Source: Pseudoips prasinana (taxonomy: Eukaryota; Arthropoda; Insecta; Lepidoptera; Nolidae). Taken from it: DNA of 64,000 nt. The translations under genes were made by a program, and so were the position numbers. The stretch covers positions 25,196,893 through 25,260,892 of the forward strand of contig OX621251.1 of the NCBI GenBank assembly GCA_951640165.1, written 5' to 3'. Below the pieces are notes generated by a model. It did no database searches, was not told the DNA's origin, and worked only from the letters and a program-made list of their open reading frames with translations. This document shows positions 23,344-34,535 of this stretch, piece by piece (the stretch's first letter is position 1; every line of letters starts with the position of its first letter).

Positions 23344-24625
23344 GGTCTTTACCTATGAAATTGCCGTTTTGTATGAAAAAATTTAAAAGAATTTTTTTCA
23401 TGAATTTTTTTATTTGTATTAATCGAAGTAATCACCCATGCAATCAATGCATCTTTGCCATCGCAGTGGCAGTTTATTGATGCCCTTCTTAAAGAAATCA
23501 GCTGGACGGGAGGCAACAAATTCTTCAAAGGCATTTTGTACTGCCTCTCGGGTATTGAATTTTTTTCCCGCCAAGAAGTTATCCAAATTCTGGAAAAAGT
23601 AGTAGTCTGTAGGCGCAAGGTCTGGTGAGTAGGGCGGATGACGGAGAGCTTCCAACCCCAGTTCTTGCAACTTGGAGACCGTCTGCTGTGCAGTATGAGG
23701 TCGCGCGTTGTCGTGCAGGAGCAGCGGAGACGAGCGATTGACCAATGCTGGTTGGAGATGCGCCAGCTTCTCCATCATTGTGCTCAGTTCTTCACAGTAC
23801 ACATCTGTAGTAATGCTCACCCCGTTTGGTAAGAAGCTGTGATGAATCACACCGGCGCTAGACCACCAAACAGTGACCATCACTTTTCTAGGGGTAAGTT
23901 TTCGTTTAGGGCATTGTTTAGGTGCTGAACCAGGATCCAACCAACTTGCTGAGCGCTTGCGGTTATCAAACAGAATCCATTTTTCATCGCAGGTAACAAT
24001 GCGGTTCAAAATTCCTTCATTTGTGTGTCTGTTGAGCAGTGCAAGGCACGTCTCGACGCGTACTTCGCGCTGGCGATCATTGAGTTCGTGGGGCACCCAT
24101 TTGTCAAGCTTTTTTACCTTGCCAATTTGACGCAAATGGACCAATATTGTTTTGACGCTAACGTCGAAAGCTGCTGCTAATTCAGCCGTAGATTGTGTAT
24201 CATCAGCTTCCACAACCGCCTTTAATTCGTCATTGTCGACCAAAGTCTTCGGACGACCGCGAGGTTCATTTTTCAGGTCGAAATTTCCAGAACGGAAGCG
24301 AGCAAACCAATAACAGGTGGTGCGTTGGTTTGTAGTGTTAGCTCCGTAAACGTCGTTGATGTTGCGTGCCGCTTGTGCCGCGTTGCTGCCACGACGGTAC
24401 TCATATTCCATAATTACTCGAATTTTTAACGTATCCATGATGACGAAAAAGATTGAAATGCGATGAAAATGTAACACTAATCAATAAAGAAATGACTACT
24501 TTTGGAAAAAAGAATCCATGTTTTTAAAATAAAATTAATTTGAAATTAGAATTCTTAGCCAAACAAAAATTATTTTGATTTGAAATGGCCAGTACTGCAG
24601 AACGGCAATTTCATAGGTAAAGACC
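23344..24625 (-). mobile_element. Full-length mariner transposon
   Basis: A 1282-bp element is flanked by TA on both sides (23342-23343 and 24626-24627). The outer ~28 bp of each end are inverted copies (GGTCTTTACCTATGAAATTG...) with about one difference. It holds one uninterrupted transposase frame. The size, TA target site and single gene are those of the Tc1/mariner superfamily, mariner family. It looks young compared with every other element in the window. Confidence 0.93.
23419..24438 (-). CDS. Mariner transposase, apparently intact (DD34D)
   Basis: This encodes a cut-and-paste transposase that would bind the element's inverted repeats and move it into TA sites. The preferred start (MDTLKIRVIM) gives 339 residues, close to the usual mariner length of about 345; an ATG 13 codons upstream is also open. 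The N-terminal half carries two helix-turn-helix regions (about RRGSNAAQAARNI and TAELAAAFDVSVKTILVHL) joined by a GRP motif (PRGRPKT). The linker WVPHEL is canonical. The catalytic triad is visible as TCDEKW, HDNARPH and APTDYYFF, with exactly 34 residues between the second and third Asp. YSPDLAPTD is present. No frameshift or stop is seen, so activity is plausible. A single copy in a sequence cannot prove it. Confidence 0.93.
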   Translation of the reverse strand: MDTLKIRVIMEYEYRRGSNAAQAARNINDVYGANTTNQRTTCYWFARFRSGNFDLKNEPRGRPKTLVDNDELKAVVEADDTQSTAELAAAFDVSVKTILVHLRQIGKVKKLDKWVPHELNDRQREVRVETCLALLNRHTNEGILNRIVTCDEKWILFDNRKRSASWLDPGSAPKQCPKRKLTPRKVMVTVWWSSAGVIHHSFLPNGVSITTDVYCEELSTMMEKLAHLQPALVNRSSPLLLHDNARPHTAQQTVSKLQELGLEALRHPPYSPDLAPTDYYFFQNLDNFLAGKKFNTREAVQNAFEEFVASRPADFFKKGINKLPLRWQRCIDCMGDYFD

Positions 24626-24774
24626 TAATATTACTCATTTGCTATCATACATTATTACTAATTCCTCAGAAGCAGGCACCGGCTGGGATTTAGATTGTGC
24701 TTATCAAAATCATGTATGATCTAACTAAACCATTTTCAGTAAACGAGCTGTAAATTACATTCAAGATTAGGATT

Positions 24775-25053
24775 AGGTTGGCATAGTTTGTGGATCCTTG
24801 CCTTTCACGCCGCAGGTCGTTCGTTCGATTCCCACCCAGGATAGATATTTGTGTGCATGAACATGTGTGTTTGTTGTTTGTGTGTAATTATCTATATAAG
24901 TATGTATTTACAAAAGATAAGTTAAGATAACTGATATACTACTCAGGGCAAACAGACATGTTCATGCACACTAATATTTGCCCTGGGTGGTAATCGAACC
25001 CACGACCTCCGGCGTGAAAAGCAAGCATTTGCCAACCACGCCAACAGGCCCGT
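24775..25053. mobile_element. Inverted pair of SINE family 1 fragments
   Basis: 24775-24940 is a plus-strand head and body (GGTCGTTCGTTCGATTCCC, TATATAAGTATGTATTTAC). 24944-25053 is a minus-strand head (GGTAATCGAACCCACGACC, TTTGCCAACCACGCCAAC). They meet tail to tail within the body, so this may be a rearranged or foldback insertion. Confidence 0.7.
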
Positions 25054-25301
25054 TCTTTCTATATTGTATACCTCTAATATCTACTTATTTCCACTTGAAA
25101 CTTCGTTTTCTGACTGGACGTATGAAAGCTGGCATGATATGGGTATTTTGACAGATTTCTTCAATAACTTCGTTTGTCTGACTGGACGTATGAAAGCTGG
25201 CATGATTTGAGTATATTGACAGATTTCTTCAATAACTTCCGTCAAATATTTATCGTAGCTACGACGAATTAGTAGAAAAATTTGCTAAATAATTCGTGCA
25301 A

Positions 25302-25445
25302 TGGGTTCAACGTTGAAAATCGATTCCGGACTATTTATGACGTCACATGTGTTCATGGAAGCTGATAGACCGAATGATTTAACCATTTTTAACCTTCATC
25401 TATTTGAACGCCGATCACGGCGATTGGCGACTTAGTCGGCTCTTC
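25302..25445. mobile_element. MITE family B, partial
   Basis: It holds the right half of the palindrome: TCAACGTTGAAAATCGATTC, TGACGTCA at 25338-25345, and a degenerate TTTGAACGCC and GGCGACTTAGTCGGC end. Confidence 0.65.
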
Positions 25446-25451
25446 AGGTCA

Positions 25452-25572
25452 GTATACAGACGCTAGCACATCCAGCTACCCCAATCTGTCAAATTTCTTT
25501 TATAGATTTTCAACTTTGTCACAAAATCATAAGGTTCACTTTCAATTGGGGAAATTTGACAGATTGGGGTAC
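25452..25572. mobile_element. MITE family A copy, right end truncated
   Basis: Starts GTATACAGACGCTAGCACAT and shares the body with the other copies, but ends at GATTGGGGTAC, lacking the last ~25 bp. It sits next to the family B fragment at 25302-25445. Confidence 0.7.
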
Positions 25573-26195
25573 ATAAAAGAAGGTTGTAACTGATAAAAAA
25601 GATCAAACAATTTGAATATTGATCTGAAGCTGGTATATTTATTTATTTAATTAATAAATAATATTGGAAGTTCGTTCACGGGTTTGAATGAAATCATCAA
25701 TTCAAGTCAGCCGAAACACATCCTCTGCTGGGAAAAGGTATTACATAATTAGTTATCGGTCGTGCGCTATCCTCATTCACTGGTTAGACTCACAAGATAG
25801 TCTTCCGTTTCGTGGTCGCGACCGACACCGAACCGGCCGCCACCGAAATAACACATTCTATTAGAGAGGAATCTTAGTCTTTGTCCATCTTCATTTCATA
25901 TTTGTCTCTTGTTTTTATGGAAATTAAGTACCGGGCGTATTTACTTAATAAATAAACAACACCAATAAAGTCTCAAAATCAATAAAGTAACTACAAGGAA
26001 ACTATTAACAAAAATTAATTAAATAACAAAACGATGAACAAAGAAGTGACATGAATTTTCCTTGCGAACTAGGTAATAAAAGAATAAAGATAAAATTGCA
26101 CATTCTTCAAATCACTTGTGACAATTTCCCTAGTTATGATCTACAGCAATATATCTCATAAATCTTTAATTACCCCTGATAATCTTTTGCCACAA

Positions 26196-26267
26196 ACAAA
26201 TTGTGGTTTCCGGTTGAAATCTTTGTTTTTGATAAAACTAAGTCTCCAACCGGAAACCATAATTTGT
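26196..26267. repeat. 72-bp palindrome
   Basis: ACAAATTGTGGTTTCCGGTTG and its inverse with one mismatch (26196-26216, 26247-26267), separated by 30 bp. It lies about 95 bp upstream of the PVQ relic. Confidence 0.55.
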
Positions 26268-26360
26268 GTCTATTTATAAAAAATACACAGTACATATATG
26301 TAATTTAGAATATTTAAGTAAGTTAATAGGTTTCAGTACCAGAATAACACCGTTCTCGTT

Positions 26361-26477
26361 ATGTTAAAGCAAATTAAATTACTAATACAACTTGTACTAA
26401 CTACGATCGCTGCCGTGATTGCCGTGGCCTTGGCTGTACATACAGCCTGCGGGCTCGTCACCCTATTTATTATATAA
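26361..26477 (+). pseudogene. Relic of a PVQ-family gene (signal-peptide end only)
   Basis: A 38-codon frame (ATG 26361, TAA 26475) reads ...TTIAAVIAVALAVHTACGLVTL. This matches the start of PVQ2/PVQ3 (TVAAVIAVAVAVPTHRGLVTP) residue for residue over about 20 positions, and the DNA is closely similar over about 26391-26463. A GTTTCAG sequence about 30 bases upstream resembles the family acceptor. After GLVT the similarity stops abruptly and the frame runs into AT-rich DNA and a stop. No repeats, core or C-terminus follow. It is best read as the remains of a sixth family member on the same strand as PVQ1-3. Expression as a micropeptide cannot be excluded but nothing supports it. Confidence 0.75.
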
Positions 26478-26778
26478 AAAATATACAACAAACAATATAA
26501 CAATAAACACTGTAACAATAAAATATACATCACAATATATAATTATGGAAGCACACTATTCTACTGTACTTCCATAGTAAAAGTCATGAGAAAAGCTTAA
26601 TGCATTTCAATTGTAACCTATGTAGATGATATTTATTAAAATGACGACCTCCAAATTAGTATCTAGTTTAGAAGCGTCTTTAACAATTAATAAAATCCAA
26701 AGACAAATACTTACTTATGCTCATAAAATCGGCCAATTTTTTTTATTTAGTGTTTAACCTTTTAATTAATCTTTTAGC

Positions 26779-26858
26779 GGTTATCTGATTTCCATAGGAC
26801 AATCAGATCAGAGGACTATGTGTGAATAATGCCCCAGGATAAACCAATAATAATAACT
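26779..26858 (+). mobile_element. SINE family 1, 3' fragment
   Basis: Degenerate TTATCTGATTTCCATAG...CAGATCAGAGGAC...CCCCAGGATA tail, ending in AATAATAATAA. Confidence 0.5.
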
Positions 26859-26969
26859 TTATATTATTCATCCAGCGTTTATTCTTTTGTGTGTTTTGTG
26901 TCCTTTTGTGGGTGAATTATAAACATCCAATTTTGTCAGTGATACTACTAATACTTATCGTATGGGAAG

Positions 26970-27175
26970 TGTTTACCCTAGTGTCAGAGTTGTTCAAGCC
27001 GCCAATCAGGCCTCTGATATGGTTTAGCGACTGTTGTAAATTGACTACAACCGGGACCGAAAGCTTCACGTGCCCTCCGAAGCACGGAGACGCTCAGAAA
27101 TTAAACCACTTCAGTGTTCACCCATCCGTGGAGTGACTGCGAGCCTAGTTGCTTGGCCTAGCTATGAGTCATGTT
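26970..27175 (-). mobile_element. 5S rRNA-derived SINE
   Basis: The reverse complement starts with a region resembling 5S rRNA promoter elements (TAGGCCAAGCAACTAGGCTCG and GGATGGGTGAACAC). It continues through TCTGAGCGTCTCCGTGCTTCG and CGGTCCCGGTTG to the tail AACAACTCTGACACTAGGG. Confidence 0.65.
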
Positions 27176-27780
27176 ATGTGATCACTAATTACGTAGAAGC
27201 CGGTTTTTTTTTTTTTTTTTAAACTATATGGAAATAAATGGGGTAACGCGGGTGATACGTCTGCCGCCATTTGAAGTGAAGCAAATTGGATTTAGATTTG
27301 AGAGCAGGGTGTGGGTTGAATGCAATCATTCATAGGGAGAGGGAAGGAGAGATATATAATTGAATATAATAAATTTTGATGTTCTGCCATGCGGCACGGC
27401 CTCGCAACGAGACCGAGCCGCACTTAGGAACGGGCCAAATAGGTATCTTCGTAGAAGCCGGTTAGGTAGATCTCTCCAATAGTAACAAATAATAATAAAG
27501 ACAAATTTTACCACTGGCACGGGATGCAAACGGCCGTATTTCGGCTGAGGTGACTAGTCTCAACAGTAATTGGCCAATAAGGCAATTGCCAAAATACCGT
27601 ACGTACAAATACATAATAGAATACATCAGGTAAAATACATTTGCAGTATTCATTTTCACAATATAGGTACTTTCTTTCGGTCGATTCGGTCTAGTCTCAT
27701 AGAAAACGGCGATATCTCTTCCAGACAACCTTTGGATGGTCCAAAACACCGCGGACAGAAAGCCGCTCACAGCCACCCTA

Positions 27781-27905
27781 GCCTCTCCTCGCACCGGTCC
27801 GTAAGTGATCAGTGAAGTAAAGCAAGCTCAGTCTATAGATGGGTGACCACCAAAGTGGTTTAATACCTGTACGTCTCCGTGCTTGTAAGGGCACGTTAAG
27901 TAGTT
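27781..27905 (+). mobile_element. 5S rRNA-derived SINE, 3'-truncated
   Basis: CGGTCCGTAAGTGATCAGTG, AGTAAAGCAAGCTCAGTC and GATGGGTGACCACCAAAGTG match the 5S-like head of the better copies. It stops after CGTGCTTGTAAGGGCACGTTAAG. Confidence 0.55.
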
Positions 27906-28134
27906 TGTCTTGGTTATTGTCGCTTGCCAAAGTATACATGTACTCTGAGCCGTCTATCACCTTCCACTTCCTGACTCCGCGCTGCCCCTATTTATTTAGG
28001 TTTTGAACACATTATCTACGGATACACACATAACACATAGATGTTATCACCGTTATATGCCGCTTTGCCCTAGCAGTAAAGAGGCAGTCGCATATAAAAA
28101 TATTTGCAAATATTCAAAACAGTACACATTACAT

Positions 28135-28381
28135 GTACAGAAGCCAGCACATCAAGCTCCTTCAATCTGTCAAATTTCCCCAATTGAAAGTGAACTTTAT
28201 GCTTTTGTGATAAATTTGAAAATCTCTAAAAGAAATTATGTACAGAAGCCAGCACATCAAGCTCCTCCAATCTGTCAAATTTCCCCAATTGAAACTAAAC
28301 TTTATGCTTTTGTGCTAAATTTGAAAATCTATAAAAGAAATTTGACAGATTGGGGTAGCTGGATGTGCTGGCGTCTGTACC
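28135..28381. mobile_element. MITE family A, compound copy
   Basis: A left half (28135-28230) is followed by a complete copy (28239-28381). Both begin GTACAGAAGCCAGCACATCA, and the second ends ATGTGCTGGCGTCTGTAC. An open frame across it (28003-28446) is incidental. Confidence 0.75.
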
Positions 28382-29018
28382 TACTTATTATTAAAACTTC
28401 TAAAATGAAGCCAACACTGCGTTTAGCGCCTGATAAAATATTATAAGTTATAGTCGGTTAAACTTATTGCATATCTAAAAACATATTTGTGTTTAAAATA
28501 AATTGGACAGAAAATGAAAATTAATAAGTTTTATTTCACATAAACACATTAAGAGCATTTGTAAATAGTCATTACATTATTTGTACAGTAAAAGTACTTA
28601 TACAAAATTGCTTATTAGTAATTAAATTTTAATTTAAACCTGCAATTTAGGAGAACATTCATTTAAATAAGTAGGTGTGTTCAGTATCTTACCTATAATA
28701 AATACCACCTCCTTAATGTGTTCAAGGTTTTGTTAACCTAGTTTCGATTGTTATAATGTACTATCTATATTAAGGGGGATATTCAGGTATTAATGATTTT
28801 TTTAGGATGTTATGCAACTGATGACTGTAAAGCTGGCGGGACATAGTAAGTGGGTTCTCTACCACCGGCTTAAATGCGAGATTGACGAGATTGACTGTGT
28901 TGATTTCATTTTATTTATTATACAATGTATCTTTATACAAGTTCTGTTCGGAAAGACAGTCCCTTTTACAATCATGTACTTTTGTTGTTTGTTTTAATGT
29001 GGTTGTAATGTTAATTAA

Positions 29019-29603
29019 GGCTGATTTCAGAGTCGCGCCGGCGAGCGGCGCCGTCCAAACGCGCGCGTTTACAATTACACTAAATAGTAGTTGCGTTTCG
29101 TAGTCACGCAGCTTTTACGACTTTTCAATCGTTGAGGGGCTGGAGTAAAGTTATAAAGAGGGTGTTTTTCATCGGTCTCTTGCTTATACCTCTCAACACC
29201 ACTAGCTACTTCCCTTCTAACAGCGGGGGGCGCGATTCCTGCCAGCGGATACAGTTTTAGAACTAGCGTGGGCTTAAGGCATCCTGTGATGATCCGGCAA
29301 GTCCATGATGACGATTGTACACAACTGTACATTACAAAACTGTACTTCTAACAGCGGGGGGCGCGATTCCTGCCAGCGGATACAGTTTTAGAACTGACGT
29401 GGGCTTCAGGCATCCTGTGATGATCCGGCAAGTCCATGATGACGATTGTACACAACTGTACATTACAAAAAAACGCGCGATACTAAAACTCGTTTCAGAT
29501 GGTCCGCGCGTCAAGCGCGCGCTGTTGAAACGCGCTGGCCTACTTTACTGTGCCTACGGCACAGCCTACGGCGCGCGCCGCGCGCGTGACTCTGAAATCA
29601 GCC
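29019..29603. mobile_element. MITE-like element at TTAA with internal direct repeat
   Basis: Inverted ends GGCTGATTTCAGAGTC / GACTCTGAAATCAGCC are flanked by TTAA (29015-29018) and TTAT (29604-29607). Both ends continue into GC-rich CGCGCG tracts. Inside, two ~126-bp nearly identical direct repeats occupy 29214-29339 and 29345-29470. No transposase. The superfamily is uncertain; TTAA suggests piggyBac-type targeting. Confidence 0.65.
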
Positions 29604-30137
29604 TTATACTGATACTATCCGACAACGTTACATGTTCTATACTTATACAGGTTTAGATTTTGGTCACCTTCCAAATTTGTTAGTAAAAATAATAAAACAT
29701 TATTGAAATATTACATTTAAAATTTTATCATACGGTTTTTTCTTTTGACGGTTTTTATGCAAGTATACAAAAAAAAACTGCATCCGTTGTGCGAAAAGTG
29801 AGAGATAGTCAAAATAGCATTCTGAAAATTGTAGCCGAGAACCTCAACTCGCCAATCAGCATGTTCATAATCTCAAACAAAATATAGATGGAGAAAAACA
29901 TTAGGAGGTAAGATAATTCTCCTCTATAAAGAGGCAATTTGAAAGTACTTGCATAAAAGTAACTAAATGAAATCTGTGAGAAGTGCTATGTGGTGACGGC
30001 GCGAATATCAGAATAAGTATCATCACCCCATCTCATCCGGGCCTGAGAGAATATCTATGAGAGGACGGGCAGCAGCTTCCTTCTGAGTACTATGGTCATC
30101 TTACTGCGACCGCCAACCTGTCTGCGAATCGTGGCAA

Positions 30138-30380
30138 TAATAATAATATCTAGGGAGAATGTCACACAGATCATCCTAGCCCCAAACTAAGCAAAGCTTG
30201 TACTATGGGTACCAGGCGAAAATATACATGCTTATATAGATAGATAAATACATAGAAAACATCCATGACTCAGAAACAAATATTCATATAATCACAAATA
30301 TTTGCACTTACCGGGATTCGAACCCAAGACCACCAGCTTCGTAGGCAGGAGCACTACCAACTAGGCTACGGTGATCGTCA
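30138..30380 (-). mobile_element. tRNA-derived SINE, family 2
   Basis: Reverse complement begins GACGATCACCGTAGCCTAG, TTGGTAGTGCTCCTGCC, then GGGTTCGAATCCCGGTAAG, a clear tRNA-like A box and B box. The tail is the AAGCTTTGCTTAGTTTGGG and CTAGATATTATTATT side. Confidence 0.8.
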
Positions 30381-30394
30381 ATAAATAATTATGG

Positions 30395-30471
30395 CTTATG
30401 TCCCCCAAATGAATCTTGGGCAGGCTTGTCCAGCAGTGGACTAGTTTCAGCTGAAATGATGATGATGAAAT
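30395..30471 (+). mobile_element. RTE-like 3'-end fragment
   Basis: TTGTCCAGCAGTGGAC followed by ATGATGATGATGA, the RTE tail in plus orientation, more diverged than the other copies. Confidence 0.55.
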
Positions 30472-30611
30472 AAAACCTGAAGATTATAATACTGATTACC
30501 TAACTTGAAAAACATTCTGATGAATTGATCACGGGTAACGCGGCTAACCTTTATTATTATTGTCCCTACGTCTCGTACAAGTTGCAAAGATCTTAGTGAC
30601 GATACTATGGG

Positions 30612-30750
30612 CAGTGGTTACTAGGGTCAGAGTTGTTCAAGCCGCCCAGTAGGCCTCTGACATGCCTTCACGACCGTTGCCTAATGGCAACAACCGGGAC
30701 CGACAACTTAACGTGCCCTCCGAAGCATGGAGGCCCTCAGAAATTAAAGT
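30612..30750 (-). mobile_element. 5S rRNA-derived SINE, 5'-truncated
   Basis: It carries the 3' part only (TAGGGTCAGAGTTGTTCAAG, CGCCCAGTAGGCCTCTGAC, ACCGGGACCGACAACTTAAC, CTCAGAAATTAAA in plus-strand reading). The 5S-like head is missing. Confidence 0.6.
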
Positions 30751-31639
30751 ATTATAGCATTCTATAAACCGTACCTACTGTTTGATTGATTACAATAAAT
30801 TGGAATGTACCTACCTAACGTTTCCTTGAAATTATCTCAACTTCTATGGATATACATAATTAATGTACACAACCTGCTGTTAAAGCCACAGATTAATTTC
30901 CGCTAATTTCGCAATAGGTACTATTATTATTTATAAATAGTCTGCACAACCTCACAGCAATACGCAATAAGTCGTAATGCTATGAAAATATACGAAATAA
31001 ACTAATTTACATCCCTATTTTTGTAAGTCTCGCACTTAAGTCTCTGAAGACATTTAATACGATGATCAACCTTATTGACAATTTCTATTTTGATTACATA
31101 TATAGGTTACCTTAACTGTAACTGTTCCGGTTGCTCTCCTGGTAACACGGGTATGCGACCCCGGCTTCTCGAGCCATCAATGCAGCATCCCCTCATTTCC
31201 GCAACATTGGTGTCCCCAACTTTTCCATACCTCTTCCGACTCGTGGTAGAGTCCACTACTGGATTTCGGAACGCTAACGTAGCAGTCAAGGAATACAGAC
31301 TAGTGATGGACTCGATCGGGTAGGTACCACGACTCTATCTATTTCGGTCTAATGACAGCAATGTGTTCCGGCTGAAGAGTAGAGATAGCCGTTCCTGTCC
31401 TCCCATATCCTACCCTTTGTGAGGGGTGAGGTTCGGGCGGCTCTCGCGGCGAGCGGTGAGTCAGGGACCCGATAGGCTCGTTTAACGTGGCAAGCTGACG
31501 CGGAGTTCAGGGAGACCCGGTGAGAATGGTTCCGTCGGCCACCTGCCGGACAGTAGGGGACCCAAACCTGGGTATATCCCGTCCAGGAGGCTGTCCCGCC
31601 ATCCGGCGCCCCATTTCTTTTGCTTAACTTTTTTTTTTC

Positions 31640-32895
31640 AGGACTAGTCCCTCACTCTTACCTACCACTGCAACTCCTGTAAGCCAGGATCTAGAGTGAC
31701 ATACAACGAAATGACACTGAGCGGTGAGGCTCACATGTCCCGGGGAATCGCTTTAACTGACTTGGATCCCGCAACTAATTTAATCAGAAAGAAAATAGGA
31801 GGAGTTAGAAAATAAATAGTTCCACTTCCCTCCAGAGCAAAGCGTGAGACAGAATGATGTAAAGAGGCTATAGCCTCATAAAAGGAGAGAATTGCAACTA
31901 GAGAAGCCAGCTGCAAAAGCACCGAGGATTCATTTAAAGGTCCTAAGTGTGCTGTATATGATTCCAATAGTAGGTATGACAAAAGCGGTTAAACGCACGG
32001 AAGTAGTTCCTTGTTGCTACAAGATCCGTATAATAAACTACTCCACATATTAGTTGCAAGCTACGAGTATTTAACATAATAATACTCTTATTTTGCCATA
32101 GATCACACTCCCAAAGTATGTGGTGAGTATCTCCCAAAGTACATATCCGTCACAGGAAGTTGAGCACAGGCAGATTGGTGAAGATACTAAACTGGAACTA
32201 AACAATTTACTTACTTTACACTTACACTTAAAATTGCCGGTAGTTCGGTAAGAAGTTGTGCAACACATTATAGTCTATGATTAGCCAAGTTTTATGTGAC
32301 CGTTCGCGTACGTCTGGAAAGAACTGGTGCAGATGGCGACCTTTGGTTGAGGTATTCCATCTACATTACCATTCATTTAGTAGGTCATCATTTAAGTTAG
32401 CTATTGGCATAAATAGCCTGGTTATTTTAACACGGTTGCGTAAAGATAAGAAATAATTTTCTAAATTATCGCGCGTAGAATAATACACTGCAGCTCGTCT
32501 TTGAACTTCGATATCAACCGGAAGTACATCTGCTACTACAGGTAGGTTCTCTGTGCTTACTGTTCTATAGGCATAACACAGAAATATCAACGCCAATCTT
32601 TAGCTTTGTAGTGATTACGGCGAGCAGCTCCGATGGTAGCCCTATCAGCCCACACAGGCAAATGTAAGATGATTGCTTTTACCCCATTCACTTATCATAC
32701 TGAAGCTAGTTTGAGCCAGATTTTTCAACTCTCTCCTAGAGTTACCCTTATAAATAAGACGCTATCGTCAGCGTATGCCGTTAGAGAGCAGCGCGATGGC
32801 AAGGGTAATGTCAAGAAATCATCAAAACCCAAGTTCCAAAGATACGGCGCGAGCACTGACTGAGCCCTGGGGGCAACCCATGGTTAACTATTTAT
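31640..32895 (-). pseudogene. R1-like LINE relic (RT end, C-terminal domain and 3' region)
   Basis: On the minus strand are GCPQGS (near 32875), SVLAPYLWNLGFDDFL, LTAYADDSVLF (intact YADD, near 32775), then YRTVSTENLPVVADVLPVDIEVQRRAA (about 32580-32490) and GDTHHILWECDLW (near 32130-32095). This order is that of R1-clade ORF2. Stops and frameshifts separate the pieces. Its 3' part (31640-31830) is homologous, in opposite orientation, to 22440-22660. Confidence 0.7.
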
Positions 32896-33136
32896 CGACC
32901 CTGTAGTGACCAAGCTTAAGTGTTGCAAACCCATGTACAAAATAAGATATGATTATCGATTACTGTAACATCCGAATAACTTCAGTTTCTGTAACAAAAT
33001 TGATTGATGATTAAGATAATTAGGACACACGTATTAGATTTAGCAATTTAATTTAAATTAGCAAAGTTTACTCACAATTATCCTCCTCTGTCTGTGTCCC
33101 TTCCACCTACAAATATATCACAATTTTTAAATATTA

Positions 33137-33185
33137 CTACTCACACATATTAATGGCCCAAAAGGCCATTAATATGTGTGAGTAG
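33137..33185. repeat. Perfect 22-bp hairpin, 5-nt loop
   Basis: CTACTCACACATATTAATGG(CC), loop CAAAA, then the exact inverse. It lies in an otherwise featureless AT-rich stretch. Confidence 0.9.
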
Positions 33186-33293
33186 GACAAGTAGACACAA
33201 CGAAACATTCTTTCTGGTACGCTGGTAACTGTCTGGAACTACCACCTAACTGTTCATATCCTCGATTAAACCCGCAAGAGTTTGGTACATTGT

Positions 33294-33356
33294 GCTGATC
33301 TGTGAATATTGAGTACCTACATTATATTTTAGTGTACTCATTATTCACAGATCAGC
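33294..33356. repeat. 23-bp hairpin, one mismatch
   Basis: GCTGATCTGTGAATATTGAG(TAC) at 33294-33316 and its inverse at 33334-33356 with one mismatch; the 17-nt loop is AT-rich. Confidence 0.85.
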
Positions 33357-34535
33357 TCTTTCTTCAGATCTTTATTGTACACCATAACTTACAATAAAAC
33401 TTTAGTTAAGTAAGTATATAAATTAGGTACAAAGGGCGGTCTTATCACTACTGTGATTTCTTCCTCACGATGAAATATAGAGTGGATAGACTTAGACTTA
33501 GATTAATTGCACCAAATGGCACCAATAGTTAAAATCTTAGCATTTAATCAAAGAACAATAATTTAATAGCATGTAATAAAAAAAATCTTTTATAACTATT
33601 ACGTACCTAAAACGTTCTATCGGAGATACCTTATAGCCATTCTAACCTGGTAGGTATATAGTATGTATACCTAAGTATTATACTACAATGCAATGTTAAA
33701 AGGAAGTGATCTTTCTGCCAAAATACTGCCGTGCAGTTTGGCAGATGGTATTTTAATTGTTAATGGTATGGTTCGTAATAAATATTGTTTTTTATATATA
33801 ATTCTTCTTAATTCTTCTAATTCATCTTAAACATAATAACTTTCAAATATTTATTTCCGAGGAAAAAATTGAGCAAATTCAACTCTTTTGACAATATTGA
33901 TTTTATTACACTGATGGCAGTGTTGTCCCAAGATATTAATATATTTAAATAAGATTTTTATATAGTAATAATTATTTTCGTAGTAATAAAATGCCCTAAA
34001 TCATGATTCTTAAAAAAGTGGTCAACATATTTTTCAGCGATTTCAAATGAAAGAAGTTATGAGGTCGAAAATACGTTATTTTATTTGTATGAGTGTTAAC
34101 TGATTTCTCAGTTATTTGAGAACCGATGTTAATAATATTTTTTTTTTCAATCTATATGGAAACCTTTCGGTTAGTCCCTAATAAGTTTAGTCCCGATCAG
34201 TCGTCAAAACGAAAGTTGAAAACTAACAATGAATATGGCCGTTGTCAGCCCCTGAATTAAAAAAAAAACATAGTCAAACATGTCACACATTATATATTTA
34301 TATATCATACAATGCACAATCTATCATCATCCTTAACAGGAAACACAGGATTATATCATATATTTTGATATTATTCTAAGATATTATATATAAATATTCT
34401 AGTACGAGACACGGCAACACTACTACTACGTTAATGTATTTCGATAAATTATTATTTTGTTTAATTAGTATTATAGGAACGTACGTAAGACCTGTGTAGC
34501 AAGAGCAAGAGCTAGAATAGCTAAATTCTAGTATA

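Larger units (their letters stand above)
32900..34530. other. No gene seen apart from hairpins
   Basis: AT-rich; only the hairpins at 33137 and 33294. Confidence 0.6.

Noticed and set aside
28003..28446. 147-codon plus-strand frame with two similar blocks
   Set aside because: The repeated QKPAHQAP(S/P)ICQISPIE blocks are the translated ends of a compound family A MITE.
29315..29656. 113-codon frame across the GC-rich MITE
   Set aside because: It spans the internal direct repeat and the inverted end of the element. Both strands show similar-length frames, as expected from stop-poor CGCG-rich DNA.
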